Positions 9,802 through 19,586 are shown, numbered from the stretch's first letter. The stretch: 64,000 nt of DNA from Methylomonas sp. MK1 (GCF_000365425.1 NZ_AQOV01000001.1:2108001-2172000); one strand, 5' to 3'. The notes: generated by a model from the sequence alone, not told the origin. Made by a program: numbers and translations.

Positions 9802-10773
9802 AGCGACATTAACCGCGAAGTGGCGCAACGCATTTTAGAGGGTGAAGGCGCGCATGTCGTGCTCGCTAATCATGGCGGACAAGCAGTGGAATGGCTGGAA
9901 ACCCATTTGAATCAGGTAGATATTGTTCTGATGGATGTGCAAATGCCGATCATGAACGGTTATGAGGCCACGCGGCATATTCGCCGCTTACCAGCATTGG
10001 CTGAGCTACCTGTCGTGGCGCTGACCGCCGGCGCCTTCATGGAACAGCAGGAATTAGCACAAGAAGCCGGCATGACCAGTTTTATTGCCAAACCTTTTGA
10101 TGTGGACGCGGCTATCGCATTGATCATCAAGTTGACCGACGGAGCGCGTCGGATTGCGCCAGTGGATACACCACAGTCGCCCATCCACCCAAGCAGTGCA
10201 GACCCAGAGCTACCGGGTTTAGACGTAGCTCGCGGGCTAAAAATTTTGCCGGATGTAGCAGCCTATCGGCAATATTTACGCAAGTTCGCCCGCGATTACG
10301 CCGACAGCGTGCAGACTATCAAGTCGGCTGATACCGCTGAAGCACTGGCGTTTCTGCATAAATTAAAGGGCGTTGCGACCACGCTGGCCCTAGTAGAGCT
10401 TGGCAAACAAGCGGCAGAAGCCGAACAGCAACTAACAAGGGGCGCGGATATGACTGGACCGTTGCGAAATCTAAAGTCTGCTTTGGAAACAGCACTCAAT
10501 TCGATCACTCAATATGCGCCCGACAGCCATGCTGCAGAAAACACCCAAGCTGAAACGATAGACCGCCAACAACTAGCGATGCTACTCGCGCAGATGCTGA
10601 CTATGCTGGCAAACGATGACATGGTGGAATTCAGGCCGTTGTTGGTCGAACTCGAAAAGACTGTCGGATCTGCTAGCCTTGAACCGTTGAATCGGGCCAT
10701 CGAGAACTACGATTTTCGTACTGCGGAAGCTGAAGTCAAAACACTTGCAGCCGAACATTTTATTACACTGTGA
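9802..10773 (+). pseudogene. Hybrid sensor kinase remnant: receiver plus HPt tail, 5' end replaced by IS
   Basis: The sequence enters a receiver domain mid-motif at SDINREVAQRILEGEG, right at the IS boundary, so the sensor, kinase core and the acidic DD pair of the receiver are missing. The remaining receiver keeps the phospho-acceptor Asp in IVLMDVQMPIMNGYE and the Lys in IAKPFD. An HPt domain follows (histidine in FLHKLKGVATTLALVELG), then a helical tail. An in-frame TTG inside the IS end at 9775 could allow translation of a 332-residue stub. Its stop overlaps the start of the next gene (GTGA), so the two were one signalling operon. The stub is unlikely to be phosphorylated normally. Confidence 0.8.
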
Positions 10774-11783
10774 GCATTGTCATGCCTAACGGTCCTATCC
10801 TAATCGTTGACGACGAACCCCAAAATCTACGGGTTTTGGAGCAAATCTTATCAGGCAAATATAAGTTGATATTTGCTCGCAATGGCGAAGAGGCGCTGGC
10901 GGCCACGCATAAATTTCGACCGTCTCTAATTTTATTGGATATTCAATTGCCGGACATGGACGGTTATGCAGTATGTCGGCAGCTAAAAGCCAATCCGCTT
11001 ACCGAAAGCATTCCGGTAATCTTTATCACGAGCTTGGCGGATGCCGATGATGAAGTCACTGGTTTTGAGGCCGGCGCGGTGGACTACATCGTTAAACCGG
11101 TTTCATCACCAACCGTCAGGGCGCGCGTGCAAACTCACCTGTCCTTGGTACGCGCGATCCATCTGGAAAAAAGCCATCGTGACGCCATCTATATGCTCGG
11201 TGAAGCCGGCCATTACAATGACAACGATACGGGGGTACATTTCTGGCGAATGGCGGATTATGCGGGAGCCTTGGCACAAGCCCTGGGCTGGCACGAGGAA
11301 CAATGTCGCCTCATCGAATTGGCGGCACCGATGCATGACACCGGCAAGATCGGCATTCCGGATGCAATTTTGAAGAAACCCGGCGCATTGGATGCGGCGG
11401 ACTGGGTAATCATGAAAACCCACCCCAGAATTGGCTATGACATCCTCAGCAAAAGCGACGCGCCGGTGTTTCAGATAGCCGCCGAAATTGCACTACACCA
11501 TCACGAGCATTGGGACGGGAGCGGCTATCCCGAAGGCTTGGTTGGCGAATCAATTCCGGAGTCGGCGCGTATCGCGGCTTTGGTCGATGTGTTCGACGCT
11601 CTGACGATGAAACGACCTTACAAAGAGGCTTGGCCAGTCGAGCAGGCGATGGCCACCATCCAGGCGGAAAGTGGTAGTCATTTTCAGCCGGCGATGATCG
11701 AGGTCTTTGTCTCCATCCTGCCCGAGATCTTAGCGATTCAAGCAAAATGGGCCGAACGCGAAGCGACGTCCGCTGCCTCATAA
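10770..11783 (+). CDS. RpfG-like response regulator with HD-GYP phosphodiesterase domain
   Basis: The product of about 337 residues has an N-terminal receiver (acid pocket ILIVDDEP, phospho-Asp in LILLDIQLPDMDGY, Lys in YIVKPVS) and a C-terminal HD-GYP domain (HD in APMHDTGKIG, HHHEHWDGSGYPEGLVG). HD-GYP proteins hydrolyse cyclic di-GMP and affect motility and surface growth. The GTG at 10770 overlaps the upstream stop as GTGA; an internal ATG at 10782 is an alternative start. Its natural partner, the hybrid kinase directly upstream, has been destroyed by an IS, so this regulator may now be uncoupled from its input. Confidence 0.9.
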   Translation: MSIVMPNGPILIVDDEPQNLRVLEQILSGKYKLIFARNGEEALAATHKFRPSLILLDIQLPDMDGYAVCRQLKANPLTESIPVIFITSLADADDEVTGFEAGAVDYIVKPVSSPTVRARVQTHLSLVRAIHLEKSHRDAIYMLGEAGHYNDNDTGVHFWRMADYAGALAQALGWHEEQCRLIELAAPMHDTGKIGIPDAILKKPGALDAADWVIMKTHPRIGYDILSKSDAPVFQIAAEIALHHHEHWDGSGYPEGLVGESIPESARIAALVDVFDALTMKRPYKEAWPVEQAMATIQAESGSHFQPAMIEVFVSILPEILAIQAKWAEREATSAAS

Positions 11784-11828
11784 CTGCGCTTTAGATAAAC
11801 AGCTAACTGGTTCACTCGCTACGATAAA

Positions 11829-13121
11829 TCACAAATCCAGCCGCGACACCTTCATCGGCTCTTTCATTGTCAACGCCACCAGCATCGACACGGCCGCACA
11901 CGCGCTGACGTAGTATGCAAACCATTCCGCGTGACCCAGACTTTTCAGCCAAAGAGCCAGATACTCGGCGGTGCCGCCGAATATCGCCACGGTCAGTGCA
12001 TAGGGAAAGCCCACCCCCAACGCCCGAATATGCACCGGAAACAGTTCGGCTTTAACGATGGCATTCACCGATGAGTAACCGGAGACAATCAGCAATGCGC
12101 AGACATACCATCCCAACGCGGATTGCATCGTTTGCGCGTGGCCTAATAAATCAAGCAATGGCGCAGTAAACAGGGTCGCGCCGACGCCGAAGGCAATCAG
12201 CATCGTGCGCCGACCGACGTAGTCCGAAATCAAACCGAACAGTGGCTGAATCAACATGAAGACGATCAAAGCCAGCGTGCAAATCGTAGTCGCGTCGTCC
12301 TTGCTGAAGCCCGTGGTGTTGACCAGATACTTTTGCATGTAGACGGTGAAGGTGTAGTACGACAAGGTCCCGCCGGCGGTCAAAGCCACCACGGTCATTA
12401 CCGGTTTGGGATAGTTCAGCAGCTCACGTAGTTTGGGGTGCCGGGCCGGATATGTATGCTGCTCGATGAAGGCCTTGGTTTCGGCCATGTTGCCGCGCAG
12501 GCCCATCGCCACCACAGCCAGCAAACCGCCGACGATAAAGCCGATACGCCAACCCCAAGCGTGCAGTTGCTCGCTGCTCAATAGGCATTTTTGTAAGATC
12601 ATCAATAACCCCAAGGCCAAAATTTGCCCCAAGACGATTGTGACGTATTGAAAACTGGAGTAATAGCCACGCCGGTGCGGTGCCGCCATCTCACTAAGAT
12701 AGGTAGCGGAACTGCCGTATTCGCCGCCTATACTAAAGCCCTGCAGCATGCGGGCGAACAGCAACAAGGCCGGCGCCCACATACCGATTACCGCATAGCC
12801 CGGTGTGCAAGCGATGATTAACGACCCTAAACACATCAAACTGACCGAAAACAACAAAGCACTTTTGCGGCCTTTGCGGTCCGCCAGACTGCCGAGCAAC
12901 CATCCGCCCAAAGGCCGAAAAATAAAGCCCACCGCAAATATCGCGGCATTGTTCAGCAACTGGGCGGTTTGATCGGTTTCCGGAAAAAAAGCCGGGGCAA
13001 AGTACAAGGCAAACGCGGCGTAAATGGCCCAATCAAAATATTCCACCAGGTTGCCAACCGAGCCACTAAAGATATTGAACAGCCGCCTTGTTTCAGAGTG
13101 CGGGTCATTGGAATGAGACAT
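11829..13121 (-). CDS. MHS-family (metabolite:H+ symporter) MFS permease, KgtP-like
   Basis: A 430-residue, 12-span carrier. The MHS signature is clear: GNLVEYFDWAIYAAFALYFAP at the N-terminus, RPLGGWLLGSLADRKGRKSAL after TM2, and RMLQGFSIGGEYGSSATYL. Relatives import alpha-ketoglutarate, citrate, proline/betaine or shikimate with protons; the exact substrate is not readable from sequence. It ends 45 bases from the convergent HD-GYP gene and no terminator hairpin stands out between them. Confidence 0.85.
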   Translation of the reverse strand: MSHSNDPHSETRRLFNIFSGSVGNLVEYFDWAIYAAFALYFAPAFFPETDQTAQLLNNAAIFAVGFIFRPLGGWLLGSLADRKGRKSALLFSVSLMCLGSLIIACTPGYAVIGMWAPALLLFARMLQGFSIGGEYGSSATYLSEMAAPHRRGYYSSFQYVTIVLGQILALGLLMILQKCLLSSEQLHAWGWRIGFIVGGLLAVVAMGLRGNMAETKAFIEQHTYPARHPKLRELLNYPKPVMTVVALTAGGTLSYYTFTVYMQKYLVNTTGFSKDDATTICTLALIVFMLIQPLFGLISDYVGRRTMLIAFGVGATLFTAPLLDLLGHAQTMQSALGWYVCALLIVSGYSSVNAIVKAELFPVHIRALGVGFPYALTVAIFGGTAEYLALWLKSLGHAEWFAYYVSACAAVSMLVALTMKEPMKVSRLDL

Positions 13122-13310
13122 ATCGCTTAAGCCGATGAATTTTTGACCATCTTAACTTACGCCCCCCGTGAACCACACCAATTTCGATGGTGCGTAACAG
13201 GGCCGAGCCATACGACAGCGGCAACGGACGTCGCAGGAATTCGGTTTCGAAACGACGCACACCCCGGCTCAACAACGCGCTTGAACGCGAACAACTGTAA
13301 GAAAATGATT

Positions 13311-13436
13311 TGTGAATCGCCCCGGTTTTCTCGGAGGCTCCAACCTTTGAGAGAATGGAGCAATGAAAGAGAAAACTACCAAGCATTATTCATCGGAAAT
13401 TCGAGAACGAGCGATTCGCATGGTGCGGGAGCATCA
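13311..13436 (+). mobile_element. IS3-family left-end remnant with truncated OrfA
   Basis: TGTGAATCGCCCCGG at 13311 resembles an IS3-family terminal repeat. It is followed by a small-transposase start at 13363, MKEKTTKHYSSEIRERAIRM, the usual helix-turn-helix opening of OrfA. Homology stops after MVREHQ, where P450 coding sequence on the other strand begins; the reading frame drifts on to a stop at 13497. The rest of the element (OrfB and right end) is gone. The 240 bases left of the ATG hold no gene I can recognise. Confidence 0.7.
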
Positions 13437-14288
13437 AGTAGGGTGCTTAGCGAGTAAGTACGATGTCCAGGTCAACAGATTCGAAGTCGTTTCATGACCG
13501 GCGCTAAAAATGGTGATCACTTCATCGCGCATTTGTTGTCGGCTCATGGGTTCGCCGGTTAACTCATCACGCGCAGCCAGCAACATATCTAATAAATCGC
13601 CATTGCCGGACGATTCACCACGGCGCTCATCAATAATCCCATAAATGATGTCGTCTAAGAATGCCATGGCTTTTTTGAACGCAACATTCGATGGCGTCGG
13701 TATCGATAAGGGAAGCGCCACAGGACTCATTAACGACTTGGCGGCGAAGCGAAGCACTGTGTCCAACGCAGGCGCAATTCGTTCGATCTTTTCCAACACG
13801 CTGGTTCCGAACATGGTCTGCGTAATCACCTCTAAGGTCAATCGCATCATTTCGTCAGCCAGGTTGCTTTCGGCACGAGCACCAAGTTGCCGCCAACGCT
13901 CCAGCATTTGTTCACCTGCCGTAGCAAATTGCGGCAGCAAAGCACTCAAATTTTTACGCTGAAATACCGGTTGCATCAAGCCGCGTTGCTTTTGCCACAA
14001 CTCGCCTTTGCTTGTCACCAAGCCTTGCCCTAGCACTAACTCCAAGCCTTTTGGTTTTTTAGGGTCGTACATCTTGACGAAGACATCCGACTGTTTGATC
14101 AGGGCTTCTTCGATCAGTTTCGGGTGGCTAAACAGATAGAATTGTTGGGCCCCGATCTTAAAACCTACTAAATCTCCATAATCCCGTTGCCATGCACAAA
14201 GGGTGCGAAATGAATCCGCTTTAAGTTGGCGAAAGTTGCCCAGTAGAAAATCACCTTTAGCTTGAGGAACGCGTTTTTTATGCGACAT
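13434..14288 (-). pseudogene. Cytochrome P450, truncated after the I-helix
   Basis: The N-terminal ~280 residues of a bacterial P450 are intact: the start is normal, WQKQRGLMQPVFQ is the C-helix region, and the oxygen-binding I-helix reads FSAGHETTSN. The gene should continue for about 150 more residues through ExxR and the FxxGxxxCxG heme loop, but after LLAKHP it meets the IS3 remnant and stops. Without the heme-ligand cysteine the protein cannot be a working P450. The IS3 insertion or a deletion next to it is the likely cause. Confidence 0.88.
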
Positions 14289-14483
14289 GTATTCTGGAAA
14301 TTATACTTATTAACGACAACTGGAAAACTAGGCCAAATTTTATTCATCAGCGTAGGCTATCGATGACCGCTTTTGATGTTTAAGGCGATTTGAGTTAGAG
14401 CTGAGAAAACTTGGCTATCGAGGACATCTAACGTTTCCGGTGGTTTGGTAAATTTGTTTATCGATTCGTTAGGCATAAAACTG

Positions 14484-14656
14484 TTAGCTATTTGTAATTC
14501 GAGTAACAACTGCATTCATAGTGTAGTGAACAAACTGCGAGCCAAGTTCAGTTAATACGTATGGCTTTGTTTCCTCAAAAGCCGATTCCATTGTGTTTGA
14601 TGATTGTCCACGACCAGTTCCTTTTTGGGGTTTCTTGATGAATTGTCCATCATATG
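14484..14656 (-). pseudogene. C-terminal fragment of an unidentified gene cut by IS copy 1
   Basis: Directly left of IS copy 1 an open frame on the minus strand reads YDGQFIKKPQKGTGRGQSS, then PYVLTELGSQFVHYTMNAVV, and ends at a TAA at 14484. It enters from the IS end without its own plausible start and has protein-like composition, so I read it as the last ~57 codons of a disrupted gene. I do not recognise the family. The 200 bases to its left (14289-14483) show nothing. Confidence 0.5.
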
Positions 14657-14730
14657 TGTCAAACGGCTTAGAAAACTTTCCAAAAGTATCCAGGAAAGAT
14701 CGTCGAAAAGTTTGCAGTTACAGCGACGGG

Positions 14731-15480
14731 TTATTGGTTTTCCACCGCCTTTTTTCGTTGCTTGAATCGATAGGAATCATTGCCGGTTTCCAAAATATCG
14801 CAGTGGTGGGTAATACGATCTAAAAGCGCCGTGGTCATCTTGGCATCGCCGAATACCTGAACCCATTCGCCGAAATTGAGATTGGTGGTGATGATCAAGG
14901 ATGTTTTTTCATAGAGTTGGCTGATCAGGTGGAATAGCAAGGCGCCACCGGATGCGGGAAAAGGTAGATAACCCAATTCATCTAGGATGACAGCATCCAT
15001 GGTGGTCAGTTGCTTCGCGAGATTACCGGCTTTGCCCTGCTGTTTTTCTTTATCCAATTGGTTGACGAGATCGACGGCGTTGTAGAAGCGTAACCGTTTG
15101 CCTTGGTGAATGGCCGCCACGCCCAAGGCCGTTGCGAGATGGGTTTTACCGGTGCCAGTACCGCCGACTAAAATGAGGTTGTAGGCTTGATCCATGAAGC
15201 CAGCGGTCGCGAGCTGTTCGATTCTGGCTTTGGGCAGCGGTGTTTCTACCCAGTCAAAATTCATCAAGTCACGATGGATGGGAAAGCGCGCCGCTTTGAG
15301 TTGATAATTTAAACTGCGCGCCTGGCGATCCGCTTGCTCCGTGGCAATCAAGCGATCCAACCAGACTTCCGGCATAATGGGTTTTTGTTGAAGTCCATAT
15401 TCGGCTTGCCATTCGTTCCAGGCAGCGGCCATACCGAACAGATGCAGGGTTTTCAGTTGCGCAGCGCGATCAATGGACAT
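14731..15480 (-). CDS. istB: IstB ATPase, element B copy 1
   Basis: 249 residues with Walker [12 protein letters not shown] (Thr113 intact here), Walker [12 protein letters not shown] and sensor [13 protein letters not shown]. It helps IstA choose and engage target DNA. It overlaps the displaced C-terminal frame of istA by 11 bases. Confidence 0.92.
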   Translation of the reverse strand: MSIDRAAQLKTLHLFGMAAAWNEWQAEYGLQQKPIMPEVWLDRLIATEQADRQARSLNYQLKAARFPIHRDLMNFDWVETPLPKARIEQLATAGFMDQAYNLILVGGTGTGKTHLATALGVAAIHQGKRLRFYNAVDLVNQLDKEKQQGKAGNLAKQLTTMDAVILDELGYLPFPASGGALLFHLISQLYEKTSLIITTNLNFGEWVQVFGDAKMTTALLDRITHHCDILETGNDSYRFKQRKKAVENQ

Positions 15481-15648
15481 GGCGTGCGCTCCGTAAGGTG
15501 TCGTAGCGACTGCAATCGGCGACGGGTTCGAGCGTGAGTGTGGGTGTCGATGCCGGTGTATTCGTCAACGGTTTTGGCTGAGCAGCTTCCGTTAGGCGTC
15601 GCATTTCATTGAGTACGATGGCCGCGCTAATCACGCCGGTTTGCAAGG

Positions 15649-17043
15649 TCAGATCACAGGCCACATCCAGCGTATCCAGACCGGTTTCCCCCAGGTCTCT
15701 CGCCACTTGTGCCCTGTGGGTATTAACAGCAGATCGACAAAGGCTCTATCGCCCCTATCTTGTTTAAGGATACGATCACGCACCACCTTGATCGATACCG
15801 GCAAATCCCAGGTCACAAACGGTGCGCCATGGCGTAATGCACCGGGCTTTTTCTCCAATACCGGCAAATAGTGCCAAGGATCACAGATTAACTGATCTCG
15901 CCCAAAGCGACGTTCATGGTCGGCAAGCACTTTACCATTCGCCACCATACAGACGCGATGAGCCGTGAGTCTTACCGATACCACGCGATTGGCCCAGGCT
16001 GCCGGGACACTATACCGATTGCGATCAATACAGATCAGGCACTGGCTGGATACTCGGCGCATCGATTCCACATAACCCTCGAAGGGCGCCTTGATGGGCA
16101 GTAGCACTGGCCGCTCTTCCGCGAAGCATTCCGCTGTTGAGCGGCTAGTCTGTTCGGGATGCGGTCGTGCCGACAGCTCCTGGCAACGTCTTGCCAGCCA
16201 AGCATTCAACTCGGCAAAGTTGGCACAATGCGGCAGTGGCGTGAATAACCATTCGCGAATATTGCCGACCTGATTTTCGACCTGCCCCTTCTCCCAGCCC
16301 GCTTCCGGCGTACAGGCTATAGGCTCAAACAAATAGTGATTGGCTAAGGTGAGGAAACGGCGATTAAAGCGCCGCTCCTTGCCAACAAAGATCGCATCCA
16401 CCACGGTTTTCAGATTGTCGTACACCATGCGTTTGGGTACGCCGCCGAAGAACGCGAATGCCTGATTATGGGCGTCCAATACCATTTCTTGGGTTTCACG
16501 CGGATAAGCAATGACAAACATTTGCCGACTGTAGGTCAAACGGAAATGCGCCACCTTGACGATTTGTTCCACGCCGCCAAGCACGGCCGTTTCATGACTC
16601 CAGTCGAACTGGCACGTTTCACCAGGTGGGAAGCATAAAGGCACGAAGGCCTGTTTGGCGATGGGTTTGCCAGAGTGATTTAGCTTCCAGTCTTTGACAC
16701 GACGCTGCACCGCCGTGTACCCACCGATATAACCTTCAACCTGCAAACACTCGAATAGCCTTTGAGCGGTACGTCTCTGCTTGCGAGGTAAGCAAGCGTC
16801 TTTTGCTAGCCAGTCATCTAGCAGCTTGAGATAGTCGCCTAGCTTCGGGTGAGGTTGCTCCTTTCGGATTGGATAAACCGGCTCTTCGAGTGTATTGAGG
16901 TGCTTACGAATAGTGGGACGGGACAGCTTGAACAATTTCGCCAAGGCGCTGACGGTGACATTCTCAACAAAATGCAATCGCCTGATTTCGGTTATGACTT
17001 CCATTTTTATCACTCCAGGTTTCTCCGGCAAAAAGCCGGTCAT
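15649..17043 (-). CDS. istA: IstA transposase, element B copy 1 (frameshifted near its C-terminus)
   Basis: The main frame gives 464 residues with a helix-turn-helix (VSALAKLFKLSRPTIRKHL) and the DDE core: Asp in CQFDWSHET, Asp in MVYDNLKTVVD, Glu in GWEKGQVENQVG. After LLLIPTG the frame runs into unrelated residues and stops. The expected IstA tail (GETGLDTLDVACDLTLQTG onward) continues in another frame at 15470-15706 and overlaps istB as a normal IstA would. Reading one extra G at the GGG of 15712-15714 would rejoin the frames, pointing to loss of one G from a four-G run. The same lesion is in copies 2 and 3. Confidence 0.85.
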   Translation of the reverse strand: MTGFLPEKPGVIKMEVITEIRRLHFVENVTVSALAKLFKLSRPTIRKHLNTLEEPVYPIRKEQPHPKLGDYLKLLDDWLAKDACLPRKQRRTAQRLFECLQVEGYIGGYTAVQRRVKDWKLNHSGKPIAKQAFVPLCFPPGETCQFDWSHETAVLGGVEQIVKVAHFRLTYSRQMFVIAYPRETQEMVLDAHNQAFAFFGGVPKRMVYDNLKTVVDAIFVGKERRFNRRFLTLANHYLFEPIACTPEAGWEKGQVENQVGNIREWLFTPLPHCANFAELNAWLARRCQELSARPHPEQTSRSTAECFAEERPVLLPIKAPFEGYVESMRRVSSQCLICIDRNRYSVPAAWANRVVSVRLTAHRVCMVANGKVLADHERRFGRDQLICDPWHYLPVLEKKPGALRHGAPFVTWDLPVSIKVVRDRILKQDRGDRAFVDLLLIPTGHKWRETWGKPVWIRWMWPVI

Positions 17044-17117
17044 TGAACAACCTGGGGTGGAAACTTTTCAACGCTCTTTTCCCCAGGAACCTGGAAAGTT
17101 TTGCACGCCGTTTTGCA

Positions 17118-17197
17118 GTCTTAGCTTGGATAAAAGTGTAGTTCTTACGGATGTCGGCACGAAATCTGCCGTTTGGTAGCTTGCGAATTGTTGCCAT
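17118..17197 (-). pseudogene. Tyrosine integrase N-terminal fragment cut by IS copy 1
   Basis: From an ATG at 17197 the frame reads MATIRKLPNGRFRADIRKN, the arm-type DNA-binding start of phage or island integrases, then is cut by the IS end after 27 codons. It lies 140 bases from the 47-bp tRNA-Lys repeat and points away from it, the normal position of an integrase next to its attachment site. It therefore probably belonged to another island extending to the left. Confidence 0.65.
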
Positions 17198-17339
17198 GTT
17201 GTCGGTCCAAAAACGTTAAACTGACAGTGCGCAAATTTTCGATGCACGATTTGTGCATTTTGTTGTGCACTGCTGGAGTTTAAAGCGTCTTCAACCGATG
17301 GCATTTAGTTGAATTTCTCTTTGCCTATCAAAGAGTTAA

Positions 17340-17386
17340 GATGGTGGGTCGTGTGCGATTCGAACGCACGACCATCGCATTAAAAG
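17340..17386. repeat. Attachment-site repeat: 47-bp copy of the tRNA-Lys 3' end
   Basis: These 47 bases are identical to 47741-47787, the 3' half of the tRNA-Lys gene from the anticodon loop through CCA. Homology ends at AAAAG, and the 5' half of the tRNA is absent here. Such a partial tRNA copy marks the far end of an island integrated by a tyrosine recombinase. The surroundings (17198-17592) hold no other recognisable gene. Confidence 0.88.
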
Positions 17387-17601
17387 CGCAATTTACTATC
17401 TGTAACTTATTGTTTTAATTACATATTTAACCCTGTCTAGTCTGTCTACGCGACACGACGAATCACAACTGAGCATAACTAAGTCGCGTAAATCTCGCGT
17501 AAGATTTTGGGCTTCCGAACACTGCAACCCATTGTTGTGTTCGTACCAATCACAAAAAATATGATAAATTATATATTTATAATTATTTATTTGTGTTCGG
17601 T

Positions 17602-17862
17602 ATGCAACTTACAGCATCACAACTTCAGTCAAAACATAAGACTCTAATAGATGCCCTTAAGCGCGGTGAGACTGTTGAAATCACCTATCACGGTCAAACG
17701 CTTGGAGTCGTTCACCCTGCTACGCCAACTGTCAATTCACAAGAGCAAGAATCCGCAATGAATGAGTTCTTCGGCATGCACCGTGATTTGGGAGCTTCCA
17801 ATGTTGAAGCTGAATTGCGGAGTATCCGTAAAGGTCGTCGGAGCCAGTTGAGTGATCTTTGA
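17602..17862 (+). CDS. Phd/YefM-type antitoxin
   Basis: A small protein of about 86 residues opening MQLTASQLQSKHKTLIDALKRG and then VEITYHGQTLGVV, the Phd fold in which a short N-terminal DNA-binding region precedes the (V/I)xITxxGxxxA/GV strand. The C-terminal half is expected to wrap the toxin. It overlaps the PIN toxin gene downstream by 11 bases. The ATG at 17602 is preferred over a GTG at 17593. Such pairs usually autorepress their own promoter; the AT-rich stretch at 17560-17590 is the likely site. Confidence 0.8.
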   Translation: MQLTASQLQSKHKTLIDALKRGETVEITYHGQTLGVVHPATPTVNSQEQESAMNEFFGMHRDLGASNVEAELRSIRKGRRSQLSDL

Positions 17863-18238
17863 TACCAATATATTGATCTATGCTGATCGTGGTGTAGCTT
17901 CGGCTAAAGAATTGATCATGAACACGCAACAACGATCAGTCTCCGCAGTGACCTACATGGAGTACGTGCCGTTTTGTCGAAATAAAAAGGAATTGGCAAC
18001 GTTTGAAAAAATGCTTCAGGTTCTACAGTTCACCATCCATGAGATTGATCATGGAATTTCTTACCATGCTCGGCAATTGGTTCGACAATTTGCACTAAGC
18101 CATAGCATGGAAATGGGCGATGCTTTAATTGCCGCAACGGCTATGGCACACAATGAATTGTTATGTACTGGCAACATTAAGCACTTCTCGCAAATCAATG
18201 GCCTGGTACTTGACCATTATCAACCCGATGAAAACTGA
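17852..18238 (+). CDS. PIN-domain (VapC-like) toxin
   Basis: 128 residues with the PIN acidic set: Asp4 in IFDTNILIYA, the Glu of TYMEYVPF, the Asp of MEMGDALIAATA, and TGNIKHF at the C-terminus. VapC toxins are Mg-dependent ribonucleases that cleave tRNA or rRNA. The GTG start lies inside the end of the antitoxin gene. Position just inside the island boundary suggests a role in keeping the island. The 250 bases after it show no gene. Confidence 0.85.
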   Translation: MIFDTNILIYADRGVASAKELIMNTQQRSVSAVTYMEYVPFCRNKKELATFEKMLQVLQFTIHEIDHGISYHARQLVRQFALSHSMEMGDALIAATAMAHNELLCTGNIKHFSQINGLVLDHYQPDEN

Positions 18239-18491
18239 TTAGAAATGTCTAGTATAGAAAGAAGCACGATTGCTGAAGGAAAAAAACAACTTGTCGAGGT
18301 TAATTCGTCAACTTGAAACTGGAGAAGGCCGGTGGATGGATCAATTCACGTATATTCGCTTGAGCAAATTTAGCGACAATATTACTAATCTCAGGATGGT
18401 CGATTAAGACTTCGATGTGCTTGATGTTTTGGCGCAATTGCATGAGAAGTACTCACAAATGATGTATATCACTAAGTTTTATCAGCGGACA

Positions 18492-19586
18492 TCATAAGGA
18501 CTGGCTGCGACGCTGCCAAAACTTAGATTCTGGCCAGCGACGTTCAAGAGAGTAATAGTATGTCCGATTTTCGAGATACTTTGAGAAAGTCTGGCGCTGT
18601 AAGTTTTGATATAGCTCTCCAGCACTCTGATGACCTGCTAGCATTTCTAAAATAACTGGGGCGGCGTTTTTCGCCGAATTCATAGCATTCACCAATCCGA
18701 GTCCGGTAAGCGGGTCATAGCTTTGGACAGCGTCGCCAATGGCGATCCAGTTTGGCTGCGCCGATACCATTCTTTGCATTGACAGGGCAGAGAACGCTCT
18801 TCTTCGTGCAGGAAACAAACTTACACGATTTTTTGTTAAGTTTGTCTCTACTATCAGTTCTTCTAAGTAGGTTGCAGAACACTGTATTCCCTGCGCATAT
18901 ATATCAGGATCAGTCATGAACGCTATCACGAGTTTTGAAGCAGGGAGACGAGCAGAGTAAAACCATCCGTCCCGCACTGCCTCGATCATTGTATAGTCCG
19001 ATGAGGCTTGACTATTGGGACCTACCTCCAGAAATCCTGCGATTGCTATCAACCTATCATGCGTGATCCGGAAAGGATATGGTAATCGTTTTGAAGGATG
19101 ACGTCCGGAAGCATCGACCAGCACAGTACACACTAACTCGCCGCCCGTGTTCGTACTAAGTACCCAGCCAGTTGCATTTTTGGATCGTTTCCAGCTATTT
19201 AGCGTTGTAGCATGAAAGAACTGTGCCCCTGCTTCAGAGGCTACATCGCGAAATTGCGTATTAAAACGCGATCTATCAATATGCCAACCATCTCCGTGCG
19301 GTGAAAAAAGGTAATCTGTGGCCAAAGGTTCTTCGCTGCCCCAAACTGATACTATCCCTGGTGAAGGACGGTGACTTTGTTTCTGAAACCACTCTAGCAG
19401 ATCTGCTTCTGCGAAAATACGTGTTGCTGCCGGAGGTAAGGTTTCACCGATCAGCATTTGGTTAGGGCGTGTATGATCGAACACCGCAACCGAGCATCCT
19501 GCACGAGCTAGAAGTAATGCGGCAAAACATCCTGCGGGACCTCCCCCGATGATAGCTGCATCATATCGAATCAGCGATCGATTCAC
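18492..19586 (-). CDS. LodB-like FAD-dependent maturation flavoprotein
   Basis: 364 residues with an N-terminal FAD-binding Rossmann motif AAIIGGGPAGCFAALLLARAG, the DG-type segment VLVDASGRH and the second FAD motif NWIAIGDAVQSYDPLTGLGL. It belongs to the tryptophan-halogenase-like flavoproteins. In Marinomonas, LodB is needed to build the cysteine tryptophylquinone cofactor of LodA. Here its GTG start overlaps the LodA-like stop (GTGA), so the two are translationally coupled, which strongly supports the pairing. No signal peptide is present, consistent with a cytoplasmic maturase. Confidence 0.85.
   Translation of the reverse strand: MNRSLIRYDAAIIGGGPAGCFAALLLARAGCSVAVFDHTRPNQMLIGETLPPAATRIFAEADLLEWFQKQSHRPSPGIVSVWGSEEPLATDYLFSPHGDGWHIDRSRFNTQFRDVASEAGAQFFHATTLNSWKRSKNATGWVLSTNTGGELVCTVLVDASGRHPSKRLPYPFRITHDRLIAIAGFLEVGPNSQASSDYTMIEAVRDGWFYSARLPASKLVIAFMTDPDIYAQGIQCSATYLEELIVETNLTKNRVSLFPARRRAFSALSMQRMVSAQPNWIAIGDAVQSYDPLTGLGLVNAMNSAKNAAPVILEMLAGHQSAGELYQNLQRQTFSKYLENRTYYYSLERRWPESKFWQRRSQSL

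Larger units (their letters stand above)
14657..17117 (-). mobile_element. IS21-family element B, copy 1
   Basis: 2461 bp, with ends TGTCAAACGG... and ...CCGTTTTGCA forming imperfect inverted repeats that share AAAACTTTCC some 16 bases in. It matches copies 2 and 3 almost base for base and contains istA and istB on the minus strand. The flanks (CATATG left, GTCTTAG right) show no target duplication, and each side is a different broken gene, so DNA was lost or rearranged here after insertion. Confidence 0.93.

Noticed and set aside
14648..17124. Target-site duplication for IS copy 1
   Set aside because: The flanks TCATATG and GTCTTAG do not match.
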